From assembly GCF_009766005.1 (NCBI RefSeq), contig NZ_LMUK01000038.1, positions 1 through 64,000 on the forward strand: 64,000 bases of DNA, in the 5' to 3' direction. The notes beneath the pieces were generated by a model. That model was not told the DNA's origin. It saw only the letters and a program-made list of their open reading frames with translations, and ran no database searches. The DNA comes from Bradyrhizobium sp. S69 (lineage in GTDB: Bacteria > Pseudomonadota > Alphaproteobacteria > Rhizobiales > Xanthobacteraceae). Positions 55,865 through 64,000 of the stretch are shown piece after piece (the first letter of the stretch is position 1; each line of letters begins with the position of its first letter). Made by a program: the position numbers and the translations under genes.

Positions 55865-56725
55865 ATGAGTAAGCGGGCCAAACGTGGAATGGCAGACACG
55901 CTCGCACTCCCAATGGTCGGGAGAGTTGCAATTGGCGCCGTGGCCGTCGCCGCATTGGGGTACAGCTTGCTGTTTCGCCCGGCGAGCGTGCAACCGATAC
56001 GAAAACCGTCTGCACCCCAGGCCCAGGCATCGTCAACTCCGGTATACGTGTCAACTCCGGTTCATGCATCAGCGCCAGCTCCGGCTCCGATTCTGGCCCC
56101 GGCGCCTCTGGTCGAACCACCAAAAGCCGCTGACGGTCCCGGAGCATTTGTTCGGCAGGTGGTCGACTACGCCAGCCACCAGACGCCGGGCACCGTGATC
56201 ATCGATACCGGAAACACATTTCTTTATTTCGTTCTGAACGACACGCAGGCGATGCGCTACGGCATCGGCGTTGGCCGCGAAGGTTTCGCATGGTCAGGCC
56301 AGCAGACCGTGGCTCGTAAAGCAGAATGGCCGGATTGGCATCCGCCTGTGGAAATGGTCTCGCGTCAGCCTTATCTGCCGCGCTTTATGGCAGGCGGCCC
56401 CGGCAACCCGCTCGGCGCTCGGGCGATGTATCTAGGCGAGACCGAATTTAGAATTCACGGCACCAACAAGCCCGAGACGATCGGGAAGCGGGTTTCGTCC
56501 GGCTGTATCCGGCTGACCAATGAGGACGTCGTGGACCTTTATGAGCGGGTGAAAGTCGGAGCGAAAGTGATCGTGCTTCCGGCAACCGCTGCCCGTCGAC
56601 CATCCCAGGGAGCGCCGCCAGACGCCGCTTTCCGATCGCCGGACCCGGCATCGCCGTCGAACCGGCCCTCGGCAACTAACGCGCAGATGCTGTCATCTGG
56701 ACCGAAGATCGCGGAGGTCCAGTAG
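55865..56725 (+). CDS. L,D-transpeptidase (YkuD domain)
   Basis: Start at ATG 55865 (MSKRAKRGMADTLALPMVGR), preceded by GGAGAGAG. The 286-residue protein has an N-terminal transmembrane anchor (VGRVAIGAVAVAALGYSLLF), a Pro/Ala-rich linker, then the YkuD domain with the active-site pair H198 (FRIHGTN) and C214 (SSGCIRL). It would form 3-3 crosslinks in peptidoglycan or attach proteins to it, in the periplasm. A Pro/Ser-rich tail ends the protein. Followed by a hairpin terminator. Confidence 0.9.
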   Translation: MSKRAKRGMADTLALPMVGRVAIGAVAVAALGYSLLFRPASVQPIRKPSAPQAQASSTPVYVSTPVHASAPAPAPILAPAPLVEPPKAADGPGAFVRQVVDYASHQTPGTVIIDTGNTFLYFVLNDTQAMRYGIGVGREGFAWSGQQTVARKAEWPDWHPPVEMVSRQPYLPRFMAGGPGNPLGARAMYLGETEFRIHGTNKPETIGKRVSSGCIRLTNEDVVDLYERVKVGAKVIVLPATAARRPSQGAPPDAAFRSPDPASPSNRPSATNAQMLSSGPKIAEVQ

Positions 56726-56731
56726 CTCAGT

Positions 56732-56767
56732 CCTCCTGTCCTCGATCTGCACCTGAGGACAAGGAGG
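56732..56767 (+). terminator. Hairpin after the L,D-transpeptidase gene
   Basis: CCTCCTGTCCTC (56732-56743) pairs with GAGGAC-AAGGAGG (56755-56767), a 12-bp stem with one bulge, six bases after the stop codon. No strong T-run, but position and stability suggest a terminator. Confidence 0.55.
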
Positions 56768-56782
56768 CAATTCAAGTCGTCG

Positions 56783-56959
56783 CTTCCAAGTCAGCTCTGC
56801 CTCGGCGAAGAATTTCGTGCCGTCGCCTTTGCGGTGAGCGCTGATGGCGATCAGCTTGTCGCGCGGCAGAATCGCCTTCAGCCGCTTCTTGCGCTCGAGG
56901 AGAGGCTTCTTGCGCAAGTCCACTGCGTTCTCGAACATGAGATCAAAGGTGCGGATCGG
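56783..56959 (-). pseudogene. Fragment of an ATP-dependent DNA ligase (second ligD-like scrap)
   Basis: Within a leftward frame, FDLMFENAVDLRKKPLLERK and KRLKAILPRDKLIAISAHRK then GDGTKFFAEAEL match the ligase-domain segment found intact at 14287-15860 (FDALYLDGVDLRRRTLLERK). Only about 60 residues remain, without the catalytic Lys or the downstream nucleotidyl motifs. The upstream side is cut by an IS21-like relic at 56966. Confidence 0.75.
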
Positions 56960-56965
56960 CGTGGC

Positions 56966-57083
56966 TTTTGACCCCCAATCGGCGCCCAAGGTTGACCCCG
57001 CGTAGTGCGCCGTAAGTGTCGAAACCCATTTTGGAATTTTCTGCTTCACTGGGGTCAATGTTGGACGCCGAAAGGGGTCAATA
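56966..57083. mobile_element. Internally deleted IS21-like element (paired ends only)
   Basis: The left end reads TTTTGACCCCCAATCGGCGC then CCAAGGTTGACCCC (56966-56999). The right end, GGGGTCAATGTTGGACGCCG then AAAGGGGTCAATA (57051-57083), is its inverted counterpart. Repeated GGGGTCA-type boxes are the transposase-binding ends of IS21 elements. Only ~50 bases lie between, so istA and istB are gone. It sits at the broken edge of the ligase fragment. Confidence 0.65.
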
Positions 57084-57456
57084 TTCGGAGCCGCGACACA
57101 GCCTTTAGTAGGTTGACGAGGCCCGTAACCGCCATTTCCGCGGTCCGCTCGACAAAAAGGCGAGCTCGCGGAATTCCGCCGGTGTCGGAGTTCATCGCCA
57201 GATTAACGCCGGCCCAGCATGTGTTTGCCGCGTCTATGCGCTTCAGTCCGCCGCCGAGAATTTTCCCACAGCAGTCACGATCACGGTCTATTCGATTCTT
57301 CGACTCGACAACAATCGATGATTAATGACAATCCGCAGATATCTGCGTAGCCACGTGGGGCCCCTGTTGGATTTGATTTGAAAGCAAGGATCGGATTGCG
57401 ACGAGGCTACGCGCCATACTAATCTGCTTACTATCGTAGTTTATCCGACCCGGAGT
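57084..57456. other. Intergenic before the globin, possible start-less remnant
   Basis: On the minus strand an open frame without a start codon (about 57100-57320) reads VESKNRIDRDRDCCGKILGG then NLAMNSDTGGIPRARLFVER, which is protein-like but not of a family I recognise; it may be the far side of whatever the IS21 relic interrupted. A 14-bp palindrome lies at 57334. Confidence 0.35.
57334..57347. promoter_or_regulatory. 14-bp perfect palindrome upstream of globin
   Basis: CGCAGATATCTGCG is fully palindromic and lies 110 bases before the globin start. It could be an operator for a dimeric regulator. No known consensus is recognised. Confidence 0.35.
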
Positions 57457-57870
57457 GTGAGCCAAGACATGACTCCTGCTGACATCGATTTAGTAAAAGA
57501 ATCGTACGCTTGGGTGAAGCCCATTTCCGAAGTAGCGGCTGAACTATTTTACCAACGCCTGTTTTTGATCGCGCCGGAGGTGAAGCCGCTGTTCAAGGGG
57601 GACATGAAAGAACAAGGCCGTAAGCTGATGATGACCACCGGATCGGTGGTGAATGCGCTAGATCGGCTTGAAACCATTCTTCCCACTGTGAAGGAGCTGG
57701 CCGTCCGCCACGTCGGTTATGGCGTCCGTGATGAGCATTATGATAAAGTCGGAAGCGCCCTCCTATGGACGCTTGAAACGGGTCTGGGAGCGCCTTTCAC
57801 AAAATCACATAGCGCTGCTTGGGGTGAAGCCTACGCCGCATTGTCAGGCGTAATGCGTAAAGCAGCCTAA
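57457..57870 (+). CDS. Single-domain globin
   Basis: A 137-residue globin from GTG 57457 (MSQDMTPADIDLVKESYAWV); an in-frame ATG four codons later is an alternative start. The proximal His85 is in LAVRHVGYGV, the CD1 Phe in PLFKGDM, and FYQRLF forms the B helix. Length and sequence fit bacterial single-domain haemoglobins or sensor globins without an output domain. It probably binds oxygen or nitric oxide in the cytoplasm. Its stop is one base before the next start, so the GntR regulator was co-translated. Confidence 0.9.
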   Translation: MSQDMTPADIDLVKESYAWVKPISEVAAELFYQRLFLIAPEVKPLFKGDMKEQGRKLMMTTGSVVNALDRLETILPTVKELAVRHVGYGVRDEHYDKVGSALLWTLETGLGAPFTKSHSAAWGEAYAALSGVMRKAA

Positions 57871-57871
57871 G

Positions 57872-58648
57872 ATGCCTCCAACGCCACGGCAAGATATTAT
57901 CAGGTTCGCTGCTGAAGCTCTGCCTCGGGAAGCCGATTCGCTGCAACCGAAGAGCGTGGCTATTGACCGGGCCAGGACGTTCTCGAAGAACTCGTACGTT
58001 CTAGCCGCGCTTCGAAGCGACATTATCTCAGCGAAGTTCAAGCCCAATGCGCGATTACATCTGAAATCGCTGATGGCCTGTTATGACACGAGTGTCGCGC
58101 CGGTCCGCGAGGCTCTTGCGGTTCTCGCCGGCGTGGGCCTGGCAATCTCCGAAGGTCGGCGCGGTTTTCGCGTCGCGCCTGTTTCGAGAGAAGACTTCCT
58201 CGACACAGCCGCGATGCGGAAGCTTCTTGAGGTCTCCGCCCTGAAGACGTCGATCGAGTTGGGCAGCGATGATTGGGTCAGGGAGATCCGGCGGGTACAT
58301 AAGACATTCTCGCGAATTTCGCAAAAGGCCGGCCATGATGATCCCATCTCGGGTGCCTGAGAAGCCTATCATCGCGAGTTCCATTTTTCATTGATCTCGA
58401 AATGCGGTTCGCCCACGTTTTTGAAATTCTGGTCTCAGTTGTATGACCGATTCGATCGATACCGTTGTCTGACGCTATCATCCGGCTCATACATGGCAGG
58501 GACGGCAAGCGACCACGATGCTATTATGGAAGCGGTGACAGAGAGAGACATTCCCAGGGCTGCGGCGCTCGTGGGCAATCACATTCAAAGCGTTGCCGAT
58601 GTTGTTCTTGAACAGTACGTGGATCCAGACGTCGCAAGATTGTCCTGA
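57872..58648 (+). pseudogene. GntR-family regulator (FCD type) with in-frame opal codon
   Basis: From ATG 57872 the frame has an N-terminal winged helix (SYVLAALRSDIISAKFKPNA; PVREALAVLAGVGLAISEGR) and an FCD effector domain (FLDTAAMRKLLEVSALKTSI). Codon 163 is TGA (58358-58360), between PISGA and EAYHREFHFSLI; relatives usually have a Trp or other sense codon here. The frame then runs to 58648 with the domain's metal-binding His residues. A product stopping at 162 would lack half the effector domain and might bind DNA without control. Confidence 0.85.
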
Positions 58649-59154
58649 AGGAAGCCTCGGCGCGGGACAAATCTCCTGTCGTTCGGACGGTCTCGGATCG
58701 GGCGAGGAGTAGATTCCGCAACGGTTGCCGGAAGTTCTCGCGTACCGCGTCCGTTTGAAAGCGCGAGGCGGCCACTTGCCGATACGCCGGTGGCCGAGAA
58801 AAGTGGAGTACGCGTTGCGATCCGTACTTTCTTCGATCACCAGTAGCTGCGATCCGCCAGCGATCGGATACCGTGTCTTCACAAGCCAGCGTTCCGATAG
58901 GAAGCGCAAGGGATCGGTCTGAGTTCCAGTCCTCTCGCAAGCCAGACCTGGAATTCGACGGCAAGAAACGGAGTGCTTTTTTCGTCGCATTAGACATCTT
59001 TCGACTCCTGCCGGCCGACCTCGCAGGGCATGACGAAACGACGCAGACATAAATCGACGGAGCACACGTCCGAAACCAGGCCGCCGGCGCGCCAAGCATC
59101 CGACTCCGCGAATGTGGGCGATGCCGACCCGCCACCAAGAAATCTTTCACCAAG
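58649..59154. other. Intergenic, no supported gene
   Basis: Long overlapping frames exist on the minus strand (to 59186) but in all three frames at once, which is typical of GC-rich non-coding DNA. No family recognised, no repeat or RNA gene seen. Confidence 0.45.
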
Positions 59155-59637
59155 GTGAACGCAGTGTCCGATAACGCCGTTGCCAAACTTACGCTTGAGA
59201 GCCTGCGCCAGATGCTCCAGCAGAGCGGCTACCAGGTCGAGGTGGCGACCGATCGGGTCGACCACCTTTCCTATCTGCGTTCGACATCAAACGGGGTGAG
59301 CTTCGCCGTTCATCTCGGCAATCCGGTCCCCGGAGACGCGCACGGCTTCGCGGATGCTGCGTTCACCGCGGCCATCCACGTTCAGGGCGACTTTCCATTT
59401 GACATCATCAATAACTGGAACGCGCAACGCCGCTTTTGCCGCCTTCAACGCACGCCGACGATGATCGTGCTGTGTATGGACGTCAGCGTCGCTGGCGGTG
59501 TGACGCCTGATTTCCTTCTGGTTCAGATCGCAACCTGGGGCCGGCTGATCGGAGAGTTGATCACTTATCTGCAAGAACCGAATGCCGGTGGCGTCCTGGT
59601 AATGGCACCGAGAGAGCCGGTAGCCTGCGCTGACTGA
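59155..59637 (+). CDS. YbjN-domain protein
   Basis: A 160-residue protein from GTG 59155 (MNAVSDNAVAKLTLESLRQM); GTG 59164 is an alternative start. It is a single YbjN domain, a chaperone-related alpha/beta fold: MLQQSGYQVEVATDR, then strand-rich ISFAVHLGN-like segments, INNWNAQRRFCRLQ and the TPDFLLVQIATWGRLIGELI helix. The family is tied to stress and sensory regulation; role here unknown. Confidence 0.8.
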   Translation: MNAVSDNAVAKLTLESLRQMLQQSGYQVEVATDRVDHLSYLRSTSNGVSFAVHLGNPVPGDAHGFADAAFTAAIHVQGDFPFDIINNWNAQRRFCRLQRTPTMIVLCMDVSVAGGVTPDFLLVQIATWGRLIGELITYLQEPNAGGVLVMAPREPVACAD

Positions 59638-59755
59638 CGGTCTAATCGTGAACCTGTCCGGCAAATCATCATGATCCAATTATCGATCGTAGACTTGACG
59701 CCCGTCACCAGCATGGTGGTCCAAGGCTGGGAGCGGGGCTGAAGAAGAAGGCGCC

Positions 59756-60877
59756 ATGCAGATTGACCCCGTCTCCCTAACCCGCGAACTGCTGACTTTT
59801 GATACCGTTAACCCACCGGGAAACGAAAAACCCTGCGTGGAGCATTTGGCCACGCTACTGGCATCGGCGGGCTATGACGTTCAACGATTTTAGATCGGCG
59901 AAAACCGCCTCAGCATTGTGGCACGACTCGAGGCCGCAATGGCCGCGCGGCCGCCGCTTGTCTTCACCGGGCACCTCGACACCGTGCCGCTGGGAACAAG
60001 GCCATGGACATTTTCGCCGTTCGAAGGTGATGTACGCGACGGCAAGCTCTACGGGCGGGGTGTCTCGGACATGAAAGCGGGTGTGGCCGCGGCCGTCGCT
60101 GCAGCCGTGGAGGCCGCCACCGGTCGGCCGAACCGTAACATAGCCCTTATTCTGACGGCGAGCGAGGAAGCCGGATGTGTCGGCGCGAGATCGATTGTCG
60201 AAACCGGCGGACTGGGGATCGCCAGCGCCTTGGTGATAGCCGAACCGACCGGCAACCTTCCTGTTATTGGTCACAAGGGGGCGCTCCATTTGCGGGTCAA
60301 CGCCGCAGGCGCGACCGCGCATGGGTCGATGCCGGAGTTAGGCGTCAATGCAATCTACCACGCGGCAGCGGCAATAGGCAGGATCGAGGCCTATTCGCTG
60401 AGCCGGACACCCGCCCACGATTGGCTCGGTAAGGAAACGGCCGTAGTCGGCACGATACGGGGCGGACAGAACTTAAACTCGGTTCCAGACGCCTGCGAAT
60501 TTACTATTGATATCCTGACAGTGGGAGACAGGGCCCACGCCGCCATTCTGGTGGAGATCGGAGAGGTACTTGGCGAACATGCGAGTGTCGCTGAGACTGT
60601 TGCCAACCTACCATCCGTTTTCACCGAACCCGAGCATCCGTTCATTGCCTGTGTGCTGAGAATTCTTCGTAAACGAAGGCCCGAGGTTGCCTTCGAGCTC
60701 GGGATCATGCCCTATTTTTCGGACGGATCGGTGCTGCAACCCGGCTATGGTAACTGCCCAGCGATCATTCTGGGGCCCGGCGAAGCGTCGCAGGCCCACC
60801 AGACCGACGAATTCTGCTTCGTGCCGAACATCCGTGATGCGAAGGACATTTATATTGATCTGTGCCGTAGCTGGTAG
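59756..60877 (+). pseudogene. M20-family peptidase/deacylase with in-frame amber codon
   Basis: From ATG 59756 (MQIDPVSLTRELLTFDTVNP) the frame reaches GYDVQRF, then TAG at 59891-59893 (codon 46), then continues with IGENRLSIVARLEA to 60877, 373 residues in all. The metal site is complete: H73/D75 (FTGHLDTVP), GVSDMKAG, the catalytic pair in SEEAG, AEPTG and a C-terminal His (QAHQTDE). It resembles ArgE/DapE-type succinyl or acetyl amino-acid hydrolases. Re-initiation (GTG 59918 in-frame) would remove the first strand and helix. Confidence 0.87.
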
Positions 60878-61255
60878 GGTCTGATCCGAGTGCGGTCCCG
60901 AGCTTCCTCGGTCCATCGATCGCGGACTGTCCGATAGACTGGCGAGGCACTGAGTCCTCCGGTTCGTATAAACGGACTAGATTTTGCGATGCAACGAATG
61001 AAGCATTTGCCGTGGACTCCCACATTCGTATCCCATCGTCCATCGACGATCATTGTTTCCAAGGGTCGGTCGCAGGGCAATTATTCCGCGGCGACAGTGC
61101 CAGGAGATGCCGACCAAGCCCTTTGCGAAGGTTCGAGAGGAGCTGCCGCCAGAACCACGTGGATGGTCACGCCGCAGAGACCCGGCGGGTAACGCCGTCA
61201 TCCCTATGGGATCGCACTCGGTTCGGCCGTTACCGCAGTCTGTGGCATCTTGCTT
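60878..61255. other. Intergenic between convergent genes
   Basis: No supported gene, repeat or RNA seen. Short frames on both strands look non-coding. Confidence 0.5.
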
Positions 61256-62500
61256 TCACGCCCTCGGCGAATCTACGGCCATATCCGGCTGGCGTTGCAG
61301 CGAGACCGCGGGCGAGGCCAAAATTACAATCATCTGCCAGGCAAAAGCGGCAACGGCAAGGTAGAGACAAGCCTCGGCATTGTACATTCCGCCGACGATG
61401 GCAGCGATACCGGTACCGACGGGACGTGCACCGAAGCTGAGGACATTGATTGCCGAAACGCGGCCGAGCAGACTCGGCGGCGTCACCGACTGTCGCAACG
61501 TTGCGGTCGATATGACCCAAAGGATTGGGCCGACGCCGAGCAGAAAGAAGCTCAGGCAGGCAAGGGCAGGCGATGGAAGCCATATCGTCAGTGCCATGAC
61601 GACGGAAGCGGCGAAACCAACTATTGGCCCCAGCGCGATCACCGTACCAAATGGCAGTCGCTGCATAAGTCGCGCCGCGACCAGCGCGCCGATCACCATG
61701 CCGACGCCATACATCGCAAGCGTCAGACCGACGCCCGAGGCAGAAAGTCCAAGATGTCTGACGGCATATGGCACGAACACCGCGAGGGTCAAGAATGACG
61801 CGGCGCTGAAAATGAATTGCGTCACGAACACAGGGCGCAAAAGTGCATGATTCGCAACGAAGGAAAGCCCCTCAGCGATGTCGTGCGTTGGTTTGCGCCG
61901 CGGGATAATCGGGCGCGCCGGCTCGTGGATGCCCGACAGCAGGACGACAGCGATGATCGACAAGGCGGCAGCGAAGCCGAACGCGGGTGCCGCACCCACA
62001 AATCCTACCAGAGCGCCCCCCACGGCAGGTCCGCCGGCAAAGGCTACCGTACGCGCCAATTCGATCCGGGCGTTGGCGATCGGAAGGTGATGTGGACGAA
62101 CAAGCGAAGGCACCAGGGAAGGCGCCGCCACGCTGTAAACGACGGTGCCACAAACTGCGACGAAGCCCAGCAGGGCGAGCAGCCACATGGACAAGGTGCC
62201 CGACCAGACCAAAGACAAGATCGCGAGCAGCGATGCCGCGCGGAGTGCCTCTGCCGACGCCATGAGGGTCCGCCGTGATATCCGGTCGGCCATCAAGCCG
62301 GCGGGGATCGCGAACAAAACAAAGGGCAGCGTTAGCGCGGTCTGCAGCAGACTGGTCTCGCTTACGCCTGCGCCCAGCAGAAGCACGGCCACGATCGGCG
62401 CCGCCGCCAGCGCGATCTGTTCGGCGGACTGCGCCGCGAGATTAGACCAAGCAAGACGGTTGAAAGTGTCGGGTAAGAGGCGCTCGGGTGAAGCGGGCAT
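61256..62500 (-). CDS. MFS transporter (EntS/DitE-like exporter)
   Basis: A 414-residue protein with 12 predicted transmembrane helices. The motif PAGLMADRISRRTLMASAEA (between helices 2 and 3) is the signature A loop, and LSFFLLGVGPILWVISTATL and VTPPSLLGRVSAINVL are typical of the EntS/enterobactin-exporter-like branch. It probably exports a small molecule or drug. Separated from DUF1203 by 100 bases on the same strand, so they may be co-transcribed. Confidence 0.88.
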   Translation of the reverse strand: MPASPERLLPDTFNRLAWSNLAAQSAEQIALAAAPIVAVLLLGAGVSETSLLQTALTLPFVLFAIPAGLMADRISRRTLMASAEALRAASLLAILSLVWSGTLSMWLLALLGFVAVCGTVVYSVAAPSLVPSLVRPHHLPIANARIELARTVAFAGGPAVGGALVGFVGAAPAFGFAAALSIIAVVLLSGIHEPARPIIPRRKPTHDIAEGLSFVANHALLRPVFVTQFIFSAASFLTLAVFVPYAVRHLGLSASGVGLTLAMYGVGMVIGALVAARLMQRLPFGTVIALGPIVGFAASVVMALTIWLPSPALACLSFFLLGVGPILWVISTATLRQSVTPPSLLGRVSAINVLSFGARPVGTGIAAIVGGMYNAEACLYLAVAAFAWQMIVILASPAVSLQRQPDMAVDSPRA

Positions 62501-62600
62501 GGTGTCTCCGTTAAGTCCCGAAATGCAACGCGCGATCCGCCCCGCGGTGCTCGGCGACGTGTCGCCCAGTCCTGCGAGGCGGCGCTGGCCAAGTGTGTGT

Positions 62601-63068
62601 TTAGGCCCGCTCGATCTTTGCTGCGTAGCAGCCGGGACGAGCGTAGTGCGCGTGAAGATAGGCGACGGCCGGATCGTTGAAGAATTTTTCGATCAACGGG
62701 GGTAACTGATCGCCATCGACGACGTCCGCGGCCGCCAGTTCATGTTCGTGCGAAAACGCGCGAAGCGAAATCAGGCGTGTCTTCAGCAAATCAGGGATGA
62801 CATCGACCTCGTTGCAGGATTGAACCGCTCCCTCACGAATGAATATCGCGTGACTGGCGCGGTAAGCTGTGTCCGCGGGCTGGTGCAGGTAATTCAGCAG
62901 GATCGCGGTTTCGCCAGCCCGGACTTCGCGAAGCTCGATGCGGTCCGGGACTACGGAACCCTCGGCCAAGACTTTCCTGCGGGCACCGTGCTTCGCGAGT
63001 TCCTCGTCAGTCATGCCGTAAAGATGAGAAAATTGATCGGAATCCAACCCGGTGATCCGGAATGACAT
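62601..63068 (-). CDS. DUF1203-family protein
   Basis: Start at ATG 63068 (MSFRITGLDSDQFSHLYGMT). The 155-residue product has the family's conserved core: RELREVRAGETAILLNYLH-like text near residue 50, YRASHAIFIREGA, and C-terminal VAYLHAHYARPGCYAAKIER. A small alpha/beta protein of unknown function, with likely functional His and Cys in the last motif. It lies upstream of the MFS gene. Confidence 0.82.
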   Translation of the reverse strand: MSFRITGLDSDQFSHLYGMTDEELAKHGARRKVLAEGSVVPDRIELREVRAGETAILLNYLHQPADTAYRASHAIFIREGAVQSCNEVDVIPDLLKTRLISLRAFSHEHELAAADVVDGDQLPPLIEKFFNDPAVAYLHAHYARPGCYAAKIERA

Positions 63069-63673
63069 TTGCGTCGTCCTTTTGTCTATGGCGCTTGGCC
63101 CGATTCGAAATGGGCCAACCTCGGAGCTCTCGGAACGGATGGATCGTAGCCTGATCGCGCGGATGTGCCGTTGGGCGATCCTCTCCACCGTTCGTCTGAT
63201 ATGTACGAATTTTGCACTGCGCTCGACCGAGCCGAACTCCGAATCTTGTCATCGTATTGGAAGTCGCTTGCTTCCAAATCGAAAAACGCGGGGTGAAACA
63301 TGCGAGCGGCTGCGCCGGAATTTGGGCCGTGAGCGGCGAGGGAACGGGAGCGTCCATTGATTGCGTTTTGCACCGATATGCGGTGCGGGAGCCCTGTAAT
63401 GACCACGCTCTATGGTCAAGCTCGAGTCTCCCGGCGCTCCGGATCACAACGTTTCGCCCGCAAAGGGCTCGATCAGCGAACCGGCGCGGATCCGGATCGG
63501 GAAGTTCTTTGCCGGGATCTGCGTTCTCGACGGGGACCGTCAGGTGCTCATCGAACTCGGATGGGTAAATGTGCGCAGCGCATTTAGCCAATCACTTTGG
63601 TCGGCGCTGCCATATCGCATCCCGCCTTCGGCCGCTAACGTCCTCGATGTCATCTCGCAGCAGGAGCGGTCGA
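63069..63673. other. Intergenic before acyl-CoA dehydrogenase
   Basis: No gene that I can support. Open frames on both strands (for example 63007-63591 on the minus strand) lack ribosome binding sites and recognised domains. Confidence 0.4.
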
Positions 63674-64000
63674 ATGGATTTCGAATTGTCGAAAGAACAA
63701 AGGGAGATAAAGGCACGTGCATCCGCCTTTGTCGACGATGTGTGCCGCCCGCTCGAAGACATGTGGGGGATCGACGATTACGCCGTTCCTCACGATATAT
63801 TCATGGGTGTAGTAAGAAAATTCCGGGAATACGGCTTCCGCGGTCTTGCTGTACCGAAGGATGCGGGCGGTCAGGGGCTCGGTACCGTAGCAAAATGCCT
63901 GGTTTATGAAGAGATAGTCAGGTCGCCTGTGATGCACGGTCTCCTGACTTCATGGTCGGGATTCCTGGATCCTCATCCGGCTTTGCACTCGGCACCCGAA
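63674..64000 (+). CDS. Acyl-CoA dehydrogenase, N-terminal part (runs off the window)
   Basis: ATG 63674 follows AGGAG at seven bases and begins MDFELSKEQREIKARASAFV. The 109 visible residues form the helical N-terminal domain of acyl-CoA dehydrogenases (FREYGFRGLAVPKDAGGQGL, then VYEEIVRSP). The flavin-binding and C-terminal domains with the catalytic base lie outside. Substrate cannot be judged. The frame is open to the last base. Confidence 0.85.
   Translation, partial: MDFELSKEQREIKARASAFVDDVCRPLEDMWGIDDYAVPHDIFMGVVRKFREYGFRGLAVPKDAGGQGLGTVAKCLVYEEIVRSPVMHGLLTSWSGFLDPHPALHSAPE

Noticed and set aside
58487..59186. Long minus-strand frames after the GntR gene
   Set aside because: Two frames are open at once with no start signal or recognised domain; I treat the stretch as non-coding.
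34273..59893. Reassignment of UAG, UGA or UAA as sense codons
   Set aside because: Interrupted genes use all three codons, and each also ends intact genes here (TAG ends DUF2171, CsbD-like and flavin reductase; TGA ends many). Mutation is simpler.

Overview
This 64 kb window comes from an alphaproteobacterium, most likely the Bradyrhizobium/Rhodopseudomonas/Nitrobacter group. The evidence is the GC-rich codon use, the family mix (DUF3147 pair, DUF892, DUF4142, CsbD-like, DUF2171, PaoABC), promoter-like sites with the GGAAC-N16/17-GTT pattern of sigma-EcfG, and a LexA box of the alphaproteobacterial type (GAAC-N7-GAAC). Species cannot be settled from sequence alone.

Layout. 1-3.8 kb holds small lineage-specific genes and gene remnants. 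3.8-13.7 kb is a stress and redox region: SDR, zinc alcohol dehydrogenase, DUF3147 pair, PAP2, DUF4142/DUF892, a Tat-exported ThDP enzyme, an OprB porin and an atypical Nramp. 13.7-17.9 kb is a leftward operon (DJ-1/PfpI, PPC domain, SDR, ligD, DUF72) whose last three genes are broken. 18-27 kb reads oxalate decarboxylase, lipoamide-dehydrogenase-like, UvrA-like, flavin reductase, aldo/keto reductase and a second ThDP enzyme. 27.3-35.2 kb holds broken alkB-like and DUF763 genes, small stress proteins and a Tat-type molybdenum aldehyde oxidoreductase (paoABC) whose catalytic subunit has an internal stop. 36.3-38.1 kb is a complete insertion sequence. 38.4-49.7 kb is a more AT-rich defence island. 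50-56.7 kb is DNA repair: dinB, SRAP and two zinc-ribbon genes behind a LexA box, then Ku, Nudix, phosphoesterase, a coiled-coil protein and an L,D-transpeptidase. 56.8-64 kb holds a ligase scrap, an IS21 relic, a globin, interrupted GntR and M20 genes, an MFS exporter, DUF1203 and the start of an acyl-CoA dehydrogenase.

The most interesting part is the defence island. A leftward five-gene operon encodes SIR2, HerA, an HNH nuclease, an unknown protein and a minimal nucleotidyltransferase. SIR2-HerA is a known anti-phage pair (Nezha-type), but the three tightly coupled downstream genes are not part of the described pair. A divergent rightward operon encodes a protein of unknown family, a 1163-residue DUF4062-STAND NTPase-TPR protein joined to it by an ATGA overlap, and an FRG-domain protein. 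This second trio is the best candidate here for an undescribed system.

A second theme is decay. At least eight otherwise recognisable genes carry one disabling change: frameshift or small deletion in DUF72, ligD, SDR and alkB-like, and in-frame stops in DUF763, paoC, GntR and M20. Several other genes survive only as scraps. All three stop codons also serve as ordinary terminators here, so recoding is unlikely. Either the region is decaying or the assembly contains errors; the mixture of substitutions and deletions favours real decay for most of them.
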